From an uncultured Lactobacillus sp. (lineage in GTDB: Bacteria > Bacillota > Bacilli > Lactobacillales > Lactobacillaceae), in NCBI RefSeq assembly GCF_902491705.1, contig NZ_CABUIW010000078.1, forward strand, positions 1 to 7,078: a stretch of 7,078 nt of DNA, given 5' to 3'. A program made the position numbers and the translations under genes. The notes beneath the pieces were generated by a model. That model was not told the DNA's origin and ran no database searches. It saw nothing but the letters and a program-made list of their open reading frames with translations. This document shows positions 1 through 5,653 of this stretch, piece by piece; the first letter of the stretch is position 1; every line of letters begins with the position of its first letter.

Positions 1-190
1 TTCCTTGCTCGCTTTTTTGAAGCTCTCGCGCCTCTCTCGAAGCGACTTTATTAATATATAATACTTGCTAAATAATTGCAAGCACTTTTTTATTAATTAC
101 TTCGTCGCTCTTAAAAACGCGACTTCAATAATATAACCTATTTATTCCAAACGAGCAAGTAAAATTTTCAAATGATAAAAGCTTTGATTC
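1..190. other. Gene-free upstream region with interlocking short inverted and direct repeats
   Basis: No convincing coding region is seen here; the only short reading frame of note is the 19-codon one starting at 172, listed separately. CTTGC occurs at 4-8 and 64-68 and its complement GCAAG at 78-82 and 155-159; the outermost pair extends to 8 bp (CTTGCTCG 4-11 with CGAGCAAG 152-159). GTCGC at 104-108 can pair with GCGAC at 42-46 (6 bp with the flanking base) or with GCGAC at 119-123, so these pairings exclude each other. The stretch 1-46 is rich in CTC/GCG words, unlike the AT-rich DNA after it. A TATAAT hexamer lies at 57-62, but the bases 17 upstream are not like a -35 box. No T-box, SAM, FMN or other riboswitch consensus was recognised. 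Confidence 0.45.
64..91 (+). terminator. Possible weak intrinsic terminator or attenuator
   Basis: A 5-bp stem, CTTGC 64-68 with GCAAG 78-82, encloses a 9-base loop and is followed three bases later by six T (86-91). The stem is short for an intrinsic terminator. It could end transcription from a gene left of the window, or act as an attenuator in the leader of the reductase gene. Either reading is an inference. Confidence 0.25.
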
Positions 191-231
191 ATGTTAAAGT
201 TGATACATCAATACTTAAAGGAGGTTTTTAA
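172..231 (+). CDS. Possible 19-codon leader reading frame overlapping the reductase ribosome site
   Basis: The frame ATG 172 to TAA 229-231 would encode MIKALIHVKVDTSILKGGF. It reads through the AAAGGAGG at 217-224, and its stop ends one base before the proposed ATT start at 233. Translation through it would place terminating ribosomes on the reductase start, a geometry suited to coupling. There is no good Shine-Dalgarno before 172, and a frame this short can arise by chance, so it is only a candidate. Confidence 0.15.
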   Translation: MIKALIHVKVDTSILKGGF

Positions 232-235
232 AATT
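217..235 (+). promoter_or_regulatory. Strong Shine-Dalgarno pointing to an ATT start codon
   Basis: AAAGGAGG at 217-224 is nearly a perfect match to the anti-Shine-Dalgarno. Eight bases later comes ATT at 233-235, in frame with the reductase, giving the N-terminus (start)-KKFDLGIIGGG that is normal for this family. The in-frame ATG at 191 lies upstream of this site, has no ribosome site of its own, and would add 14 residues before the usual start. The downstream frame has no ATG, GTG or TTG close to the site. Confidence 0.7.
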
Positions 236-1186
236 AAAAAATTTGATTTAGGTATCATTGGCGGTGGACCTGTTGGTTTATTTACCGCACATTTTGCTCA
301 TTTGCATGGCTTAAACACAATACTTTTTGATTCATTATCTGAATTAGGTGGACAACCGCAAATGCTTTATCCTTTTAAACAAATAACTGACATCCCTGCC
401 TTTGGCTCAATTTGCGCACACGATTTAATCCATAGACTATCAGATAATTTAGAAAATGAGACAGATATAGCAACTAATCATAAAATCGAAAATATCGTTA
501 AAACTGCAGATGGCTTTACAATTGATAATTCCGTATTTGCCCGCAGCATAATTATTGCTACAGGTGCAGGAGCATTCAAGCCCAAAGAACTCCCACTCAA
601 AATGGATGATGAAACTAAAAAAAGAGTTCATTACTTTATCAAAGATCCTACAGTATTTGCAGGTCAAACAATTGGTGTTTTCGGTGGTGGCGACTCAGCA
701 CTTGATTTAGCACTTGAATTATCAAATTATGCTGACATTAAACTCATCCACCGCCGTCCACAATTTCGCGGACTAGAATCAAATGTTCAAAAACTAAAAT
801 CTTTAAAAAACGTTGAAATTCTTACTCCATATCTTCCTAAAGACATTCAATTAATTGATAATAAGTTGTACATCAGTCTTAAGAAAATGGGTGAAGATCA
901 ACTACGCCACGAACAATTTGATCAAATCATAGTAGCATATGGATTCAGAGCAAATAATCGTTTCGTTAAAAAATGGGGTATTGACCTTGATGGGACAAAT
1001 ATTCCAGTTGATCGAGCAATGAAAACTAACATTGATGGAATTTATGCAGTAGGCGATGTTGTTTCCTATCCTGGACGCGTTCCACTAATCGCTCTAGGTT
1101 TTGGTGAAGCACAAATTGCCATTACATCAATTATGCGTAGCCTATTTCCAGAAAAGACTTTAACTATCCATTCAACAAGTATGTAG
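233..1186 (+). CDS. Ferredoxin (flavodoxin)-NADP+ reductase, thioredoxin-reductase-like
   Basis: A predicted cytosolic flavoenzyme that moves electrons between NADPH and ferredoxin or flavodoxin, of the YumC/YcgT type. From the ATT start it has 317 residues, normal for the family. The FAD-binding GGGPVGLF lies at about residues 10-17, a GGQPQ segment follows near 39, an ATGAGAF segment ends the first FAD part, GGGDSALD near 152-159 is the NADP(H) site, and AVGDVVSYPG near 277 closes the FAD site. The CxxC redox pair of true thioredoxin reductases is absent, which separates it from TrxB. An ATG at 191 would lengthen it by 14 residues, but the strong ribosome site lies inside that extension. 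It is followed directly by dedA, whose ribosome site overlaps its TAG stop. The family call is firm; the physiological partner is not visible. Confidence 0.93.
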   Translation: MKKFDLGIIGGGPVGLFTAHFAHLHGLNTILFDSLSELGGQPQMLYPFKQITDIPAFGSICAHDLIHRLSDNLENETDIATNHKIENIVKTADGFTIDNSVFARSIIIATGAGAFKPKELPLKMDDETKKRVHYFIKDPTVFAGQTIGVFGGGDSALDLALELSNYADIKLIHRRPQFRGLESNVQKLKSLKNVEILTPYLPKDIQLIDNKLYISLKKMGEDQLRHEQFDQIIVAYGFRANNRFVKKWGIDLDGTNIPVDRAMKTNIDGIYAVGDVVSYPGRVPLIALGFGEAQIAITSIMRSLFPEKTLTIHSTSM

Positions 1187-1195
1187 GAGTTGTGC

Positions 1196-1846
1196 ATGGC
1201 TTTAATTGATTTTATTTTGCATATTGACGATCATTTAATCACCATCGTCAATCAATTTGGCGGTTGGTCTTATCTAATTCTTTTCGCCATTATTTTTATT
1301 GAAACTGGTTTAGTTGTATTTCCATTTCTGCCAGGAGATTCTCTTATTTTTGCAGCAAGTGCAATGGCAGCTAATTCCAAATATGGATTAAACGTCTGGT
1401 TAATTTATTTAACAGTTGCCCTTGCAGCAATTATTGGTGATACAGCTAACTACGAAATAGGTGCTTGGTCTACTCGAGCTGGAGAAAAGCATAGTTGGTT
1501 TAACAAATTAATCAATGAAAATAATCGACTAGCTGCTGAAAAGTTCTTTGAACGGCACGGTCCAATCACGATTGTTATAGGAAGATTTATTCCATTTATT
1601 CGTACTTTTGTGCCATTTATTTCAGGTGGTAGTAAGATGCATTATGGTAAGTTCATTACTTATAATGTCTTAGGTGGCTTACTTTGGACAGGATTATTTA
1701 CGGTTATCGGATTCTTCTTTGGCAATATTCCGTTTGTAAAAGATCACTTCTCAATGATCGTAATTGCTATTATTCTTGTTTCAGTAGTGCCAATCGCTAT
1801 TGTCGCTTTAAAGAAAAAATTGTCACTAAAAAAAGAATTCCATTAA
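1196..1846 (+). CDS. DedA family membrane protein (SNARE-associated/VTT domain)
   Basis: A 216-residue polytopic inner-membrane protein. DedA proteins are linked in other bacteria to membrane homeostasis and lipid-carrier (undecaprenyl phosphate or phosphatidylethanolamine) flipping; which lipid applies here cannot be read from the sequence. Visible hallmarks are ET at 36-37 in the first hydrophobic segment, the re-entrant FPFLPGDSL at 42-50, GD at 81-82, and GRFIPFIRTFVPFISG at 129-144, with the conserved arginines and prolines. The tail KKKLSLKKEFH is basic and probably cytosolic. ATG 1196 is chosen because TAGGAG at 1184-1189 sits six bases upstream; a TTG at 1190 touches that site and is an unlikely start. 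The ribosome site contains the reductase TAG stop, so the two genes are probably translationally coupled. The hairpin at 1830-1860 overlaps its last codons. Confidence 0.93.
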   Translation: MALIDFILHIDDHLITIVNQFGGWSYLILFAIIFIETGLVVFPFLPGDSLIFAASAMAANSKYGLNVWLIYLTVALAAIIGDTANYEIGAWSTRAGEKHSWFNKLINENNRLAAEKFFERHGPITIVIGRFIPFIRTFVPFISGGSKMHYGKFITYNVLGGLLWTGLFTVIGFFFGNIPFVKDHFSMIVIAIILVSVVPIAIVALKKKLSLKKEFH

Positions 1847-1860
1847 TTGGAATTCTTTTT
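1830..1860. terminator. Bidirectional intrinsic terminator between convergent genes
   Basis: A perfect 13-bp inverted repeat (1830-1842 with 1848-1860) has a five-base loop TTAAT. Five A start the left arm and five T end the right arm, so each strand shows a stem followed by a U tract. It overlaps the last codons and stop of dedA on the plus strand and reaches the first base of the TGA stop of the DUF1461 gene on the minus strand. One element therefore ends both convergent transcripts. Confidence 0.85.
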
Positions 1861-2468
1861 CATTTACGCAATAATTTTTCTGCAAAATATAATTCATAGA
1901 TGATTCCCGCTACTGCAAAGCATGAAGCGAAAAATCCTTCAGTTAAAACATTAATAATCGGATCCGTATTAGGGTCAAATAACCAATCATTGTTGTTAAA
2001 CAAAATATGGTGAAACATCACAAAGAAACTATCAAAATTCGTCACCGCAAAAGGAAATACAACAATTGGAAGCAAGAGCAAAATAAGCGCTGCTGATTTA
2101 TCTAAATTCAGCAATGCTTTTTTTCTTTGCTTTTTAAAGACAAAATGCAGTACTAGACAAACGATAAAAACTAATGCAGCCAACACAAATAATTGCTTAC
2201 ATTCAGCAAAGTGTTCGGCAGCATTTGGAGAAGTAGGAAAATCATCCATTTTAAGCCGCTTTTTAAAAGGCCAGAGCAAATAAACCATCAACTGGTTATA
2301 GTTATGCATAACCTTAAATAAAGACATGTGAACGGTCTCATATGTCTTCTGAACGATCATAAAAATAAAGAGTAGTGGCCAGCTTGCAATAATTGCGCCC
2401 ACTACACTGCTAGTTAAAGCAAATAAAAAGTGATAAATAACCGAGAAAATATTGTCTTTAGTGATCAT
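1860..2468 (-). CDS. TIGR01906/DUF1461 family integral membrane protein
   Basis: A 202-residue membrane protein of unknown function, common in lactobacilli and other Firmicutes. Hydrophobic segments lie at about 11-38, 93-111, 126-143 and 178-195, which fits a four-helix protein. The family signature is clear in the second half: NFDSFFVMFHHILFNNNDW at 144-162 followed by LFDPNTDPII at 163-172, probably on the outer face between helices 3 and 4. The usual proline after that block is replaced by threonine (LTEGFF), a small difference I would not weigh heavily. It is the last gene of the minus operon. Its ATG overlaps the TGA stop of the HAD gene in an ATGA arrangement, and no strong ribosome site is seen, so translation probably depends on coupling. 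Confidence 0.88.
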   Translation of the reverse strand: MITKDNIFSVIYHFLFALTSSVVGAIIASWPLLFIFMIVQKTYETVHMSLFKVMHNYNQLMVYLLWPFKKRLKMDDFPTSPNAAEHFAECKQLFVLAALVFIVCLVLHFVFKKQRKKALLNLDKSAALILLLLPIVVFPFAVTNFDSFFVMFHHILFNNNDWLFDPNTDPIINVLTEGFFASCFAVAGIIYELYFAEKLLRK

Positions 2469-3235
2469 AGTTTGAACTCATCTAAATTATTAACCAAAAT
2501 GGTTGGTTGTCTTTTGTCTTTAATGTCTTCTTTTTGAGTTACACCAGTTAAAGTCAGCATTTGATCAACGTCACTATTAAAGCCAGCTTTAATATCTGTA
2601 TCATAATTGTCGCCTACTAAAAGAGCATCGTCTTTAGTGTAGCCCATTTTTTCTAAAGCCATATTAACGATAATTGATTCAGGTTTACCAATGTATAAAG
2701 GTTGAACACCACTAGCTGCAGCTACAAAGACGCATTGTGAGCCATTACCAGGAATAAGTTCTCCTTCTGCTGGAAGATTCATATCTGCATTAGTTCCAAT
2801 AAAGGTTGCGCCATTTCTAATTGCGCGTGAAGCTACTCGCACCTTGTGATAAGTCAAATCTTTATCCATTCCGACAATTACGTAGTCTGGATCTTTTTCA
2901 TTAAGCTCAAATTCAGGGTGCTTCAATATCTCAGTCCACAACCCGATTTCACCAATGATGTACACACCAATTTTCTTTTTATGATCGTGATTCAAAATAT
3001 AACTAACTGTAGCCATGCTTGGAGTATAAACATGATCAATATCGGTATCAACACCATGACCTTTTAATTTATCTACAACCATTTGCGGCGTTCTTGTCGT
3101 ATTGTTAGTTAAAAATAAATAGTCTTTATTATGCTCAATCAAGCGATGAACAAATCTTACTCCAGAATCAACAGTCTCGCTTCCGCGATAAACTGTACCA
3201 TCTAAGTCAATCATAAATAAGCGGTAATCTTTCAC
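2465..3235 (-). CDS. yutF: NagD-like HAD phosphatase (TIGR01457, subfamily IIA)
   Basis: A cytosolic HAD-superfamily phosphatase of 256 residues, full length for the NagD/YutF/p-nitrophenyl-phosphatase group. All four HAD motifs are intact: DLDGTVYRG at 10-18 with nucleophile D10 and acid/base D12, TNNTT at 43-47, K184 in IGKPES, and GDNYDTD at 208-214 with D209 and D214 for Mg2+. The C2-type cap lies between motifs II and III, as expected for subfamily IIA. Relatives hydrolyse small phosphates such as sugar or nucleoside monophosphates; the real substrate cannot be read here. It starts with GTG at 3233-3235, which shares one G with the yutD stop (TAGTG), with a modest AAAGGG ribosome site upstream. 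Its stop overlaps the start of the DUF1461 gene. Confidence 0.92.
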   Translation of the reverse strand: MKDYRLFMIDLDGTVYRGSETVDSGVRFVHRLIEHNKDYLFLTNNTTRTPQMVVDKLKGHGVDTDIDHVYTPSMATVSYILNHDHKKKIGVYIIGEIGLWTEILKHPEFELNEKDPDYVIVGMDKDLTYHKVRVASRAIRNGATFIGTNADMNLPAEGELIPGNGSQCVFVAAASGVQPLYIGKPESIIVNMALEKMGYTKDDALLVGDNYDTDIKAGFNSDVDQMLTLTGVTQKEDIKDKRQPTILVNNLDEFKL

Positions 3236-3858
3236 TAGTTTCCCTTTCTCTTTTTAATAATAAATGAATGATGCCGTCCAAATTCTTTCTTTATTGCAAT
3301 TGATTGCTTTTTCTTGAATTTAGTTTGATGAACGCGTCGTTTTTTAAACGGATTATTATTCTCATTTTTACGACGTTCTTTGTAATGTCGTCTTGAACGA
3401 AACTCTTCTTTTTTATTATGTTTACGTTCATAATGCTCACGCGATTTTTTCTTTGAATGCTGATAAAAATGCGTAGGATGAGTCAATTCCAAAATAAAAT
3501 ATGGTCCACCCGGATTACAATACTCCGTTAAATAATCCACGATAGCCAACTCTTTTTTATCAATCGACGTACGAGCTTCATCTTTATAAAAGCCTTTTAG
3601 TCGCAAGTGCTCACTTGAAACATCTCCTACCAAATAATCATATTGATCTAAGTAAGGATCATATTTTTTACGCAAGACTTCTAAATCAAGTGCATCCCTC
3701 TCATTAGCAATAACGCTATAAAGCTGGTCATTAATTTTGATACTTTTACCATCTTGAGCTACGTTAGCCAAGGGATGACGAAGTGGCTGCTCTTTTTCAA
3801 ATTTATTTGTTTTCTCTTCGCTATTTTCTTCTGAACTATTTTTACTTTTTTCAGTCAT
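3235..3858 (-). CDS. yutD: YutD family protein (DUF1027) with a long basic tail
   Basis: A 207-residue protein of unknown function. The YutD core lies at about 37-135, with YDYLVGD at 73-79, LRLKGFY at 85-91 and the stretch ending in GGPYFILELTHPTH at 117-130. The N-terminal 24 residues are rich in E, K, S and N and look disordered. Residues 134-207 are dominated by K, R and H and end in HSFIIKKRKGN. The bare core is about 100 residues in bacilli (from memory), so roughly half of this protein is extension. The tail would suit binding to RNA, ribosomes or another polyanion, but that is inference from charge only. It sits 13 bases after yunD with only a weak GTGAAG ribosome site. Its TAG stop overlaps the GTG of the HAD phosphatase gene, so the two are probably coupled. 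Confidence 0.88.
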   Translation of the reverse strand: MTEKSKNSSEENSEEKTNKFEKEQPLRHPLANVAQDGKSIKINDQLYSVIANERDALDLEVLRKKYDPYLDQYDYLVGDVSSEHLRLKGFYKDEARTSIDKKELAIVDYLTEYCNPGGPYFILELTHPTHFYQHSKKKSREHYERKHNKKEEFRSRRHYKERRKNENNNPFKKRRVHQTKFKKKQSIAIKKEFGRHHSFIIKKRKGN

Positions 3859-3871
3859 TTACTTCACATCT

Positions 3872-5230
3872 CTATAACGGATATTTTTTGGCTAAATAGT
3901 CTCCTACAACTTCACGTAAAAATTGTGGGAATAAGAATTCATTTTCACCAACAATAGCCAAAGTTGGGAAAAATGGTACTAAGACATAGTGGTCCAAACA
4001 CGCTAATTGATAGTCTTTTTCTGGATCAATTTCACGGCCATTCACATACACAATGCGTTTACGCATGTCTACTTTGATACCCTTGTAATACATTTGACCA
4101 AAAATCTTGCCTCTAAAGCTCATGCCTTGCAAGTGAAAATGATCAAGATAGTGACGGTTCTTTTCGATTTCCATTACTAAACGCCACAAATCGCTTCCCT
4201 TTAATGTTGAGCGAACAACATGCATTGGGTGAGGCAAAGCGTTTTGCAAATCGAATTGGGTTAAAATGCCACTCTTAAATGGAGTCAAAAATAAACCAGA
4301 ACTTAAAATTGCCAAGTCAGTTTTAGCAAAATTAGCAATTGCATCAAGAGAAGCTTGTACTGCAGCTACTTTGTCATCGGCAAACTTTTCAGGTAATTTA
4401 GCTACTTTACGCTCAGAAAGCATTTGCTTGCCTTTTTCATAGTAGCCTTTAATCACTGCTTCGTCTTCCGGCTCTTCTGGCATAGATGCAGTTGCAACAG
4501 TCTTAGGAACAATCTTAGTTACGTGGTGATTTTCTAATTCTACATGAATATCGCCAACATAATTGCCCCATTTGCCAGTTTGAGTAATCCAGGTGTGATC
4601 GACCTTTTCACCATTAGCAATTAAATCATGACTGTGACCACCAACAATTAAATCAATTTGCGGATAATTCTTAGCCAGCCATCGATCCATCTTTAAGCCA
4701 ACATGCGTAATCAAAATCAGCATATCGTATTGGCCTTCAATTTTCTTTAACTCATTATCCATTGTGCTGCCTAGCATCTTAACGTGCCAGTGATTAGGAC
4801 CATAAGTCATTGGATAAGCGGCAGTTAACCCGATTAAAGCAATACGTGTCTTCTTTTTGGTAGTTAAAATCTTGTGTCCCACTGCCCACTTAGGCATTGT
4901 TTCGTCTTCTTCACGCAAATTTGCCAAAATTGTAGGAAAATTCGCATGATCAAATAAGTGCTCTAAAACCCAATGAGGGTTAGAAATTCCTTCATTATTG
5001 CCAATCGTTAATGCCGTGTATTTAAAGCCATTCATCAGTTTGATATTAGCTTGACCTTCTGTAGCATCAGTCAACGGGTGCGAGCGATCCATAAAGTCTC
5101 CTGCGTCAAAAGTATAAACTTCATCAACTGAAGTATCTGCTTGCGCCTTTTTTAAATAGCGTCCAATTTTAGGAAAATGTTCAAAATGTGAATGAAGGTC
5201 ATTTGTATGTAAAATTCGCAATGTTTCCAT
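3872..5230 (-). CDS. yunD: YunD-type metallophosphatase/5'-nucleotidase-like protein
   Basis: A 452-residue protein with an N-terminal calcineurin-like metallophosphatase domain and a C-terminal 5'-nucleotidase-type substrate domain (from about 280). Metal-binding motifs are present: NDLHSH at 10-15 (D11, H13), DAGD at 42-45, GNNE at 77-80 (N78), H176 in THVG, and GGHSH at 197-201. There is no signal peptide or wall anchor, so unlike UshA-type enzymes it should be cytosolic. In place of the usual GNHEFD it has GNNEGI, so the His and Asp that form the catalytic dyad in UshA are both changed; from memory this is usual in the YunD subgroup. It lies 15 bases after the unknown first gene, with a poor ribosome site. 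The nucleotide or related substrate is not known. Confidence 0.9.
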   Translation of the reverse strand: METLRILHTNDLHSHFEHFPKIGRYLKKAQADTSVDEVYTFDAGDFMDRSHPLTDATEGQANIKLMNGFKYTALTIGNNEGISNPHWVLEHLFDHANFPTILANLREEDETMPKWAVGHKILTTKKKTRIALIGLTAAYPMTYGPNHWHVKMLGSTMDNELKKIEGQYDMLILITHVGLKMDRWLAKNYPQIDLIVGGHSHDLIANGEKVDHTWITQTGKWGNYVGDIHVELENHHVTKIVPKTVATASMPEEPEDEAVIKGYYEKGKQMLSERKVAKLPEKFADDKVAAVQASLDAIANFAKTDLAILSSGLFLTPFKSGILTQFDLQNALPHPMHVVRSTLKGSDLWRLVMEIEKNRHYLDHFHLQGMSFRGKIFGQMYYKGIKVDMRKRIVYVNGREIDPEKDYQLACLDHYVLVPFFPTLAIVGENEFLFPQFLREVVGDYLAKKYPL

Positions 5231-5245
5231 TTTTCATGCCGCTTT

Positions 5246-5566
5246 CTAACCAATTCGATTGGCTTTTAATATCATATTATACGCATCTAGGATTTTTCCC
5301 TTAGGCTTATCCCATTCTACCCATTTTGGATTTTTCCAGTCGTCTTCATTTGTTAACGTCTGTAAATCATAAGTATCATTGATATATTTTTCGTACTCAA
5401 TTAATGCCTTAGTTCGTGGAATATTTAACTGCAATATTCTAACGCTTTTAATAGCTCCATGGTCTGCAGCTAATTCCGCAATCCCATTTTGATCGATATT
5501 AGAAATTTCATAATATCGACTGCCATCATTTCTTGTAATTTCTTCAATTAAATCCAATTGTTCCAT
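5246..5566 (-). CDS. Unrecognised 106-residue soluble protein, first gene of the minus operon
   Basis: I do not recognise the family. From ATG 5566 the protein is MEQLDLIEEI... and has 106 residues, no membrane segment, no signal peptide and no cysteines. It is acidic in its middle (NEDDWKNPKWVEWDKPKG) and tryptophan-rich there (three W within about ten residues). The first half alternates polar and hydrophobic residues as in a small alpha/beta fold. The upstream in-frame ATG at 5590 would add eight residues, but it lies against the -10 box at 5591-5596 and upstream of the expected transcript start near 5584. ATG 5566 has GGTGA at 5571-5575 four bases before it, so I prefer it. Its place at the head of the yunD-yutD operon and the 15-base gap suggest co-expression with yunD. 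Confidence 0.8.
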   Translation of the reverse strand: MEQLDLIEEITRNDGSRYYEISNIDQNGIAELAADHGAIKSVRILQLNIPRTKALIEYEKYINDTYDLQTLTNEDDWKNPKWVEWDKPKGKILDAYNMILKANRIG

Positions 5567-5590
5567 TAAATCACCGAATAAAAGAATCAT

Positions 5591-5619
5591 ACTATAAAAA
5601 ATAGAAAAAAATGTGTAAC
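5591..5619 (-). promoter_or_regulatory. Sigma-A-type promoter for the minus operon
   Basis: Read on the minus strand, GTTACA (5619-5614) matches four of six -35 positions and TATAGT (5596-5591) five of six -10 positions, with the preferred 17-base spacer. Transcription should begin near 5584, giving an 18-base leader before ATG 5566. This supports the shorter start of the first gene. Confidence 0.6.
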
Positions 5620-5630
5620 CATGCTATTGT
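5602..5630 (+). promoter_or_regulatory. Extended -10 promoter for the phosphodiesterase gene
   Basis: TAGAAA (5602-5607) matches four of six -35 positions. TATTGT (5625-5630) is the -10 box with a TG at 5622-5623 forming an extended -10 (TGC-TATTGT); the spacer is 17 bases. Transcription should begin near 5637, just before the ribosome site AGAGGTG at 5642-5648. It overlaps the minus-strand promoter. Confidence 0.55.
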
Positions 5631-5653
5631 AAGTATGCGATAGAGGTGTACAC

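Noticed and set aside
57..62. TATAAT as a firm promoter for the reductase gene
   Set aside because: The -10 hexamer is perfect, but the bases 16-18 upstream are CT-rich and unlike TTGACA, and AT-rich DNA often contains TATAAT by chance.
76..90. TTGCAAGCACTTTTT as a possible catabolite (cre) operator
   Set aside because: The central CG and one outer position of the cre consensus do not match, so the resemblance is too weak.
1..160. T-box or other known riboswitch, or a tRNA/small stable RNA
   Set aside because: No T-box AGGGUGGNACCGCG-like sequence, no cloverleaf with T-loop, and no known aptamer core was found on either strand; only generic short stems remain.
449..667. Minus-strand 72-codon open frame inside the reductase gene
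   Set aside because: It lies wholly inside a well-supported gene, has no ribosome site, and its translation is low-complexity with no family resemblance.
233..1186. Thioredoxin reductase (TrxB) annotation
   Set aside because: The fold is shared, but the CxxC active-site pair is missing and the NADP site (GGGDSALD) lacks the cysteines that precede it in TrxB.
1684..1899. Plus-strand 71-codon frame overlapping the end of dedA and the terminator
   Set aside because: It is a shifted-frame shadow of dedA that runs through the terminator hairpin into the opposite gene.
2846..3067. Plus-strand 73-codon frame opposite the HAD phosphatase gene
   Set aside because: It is antisense to intact catalytic-domain coding sequence, with no start signal.
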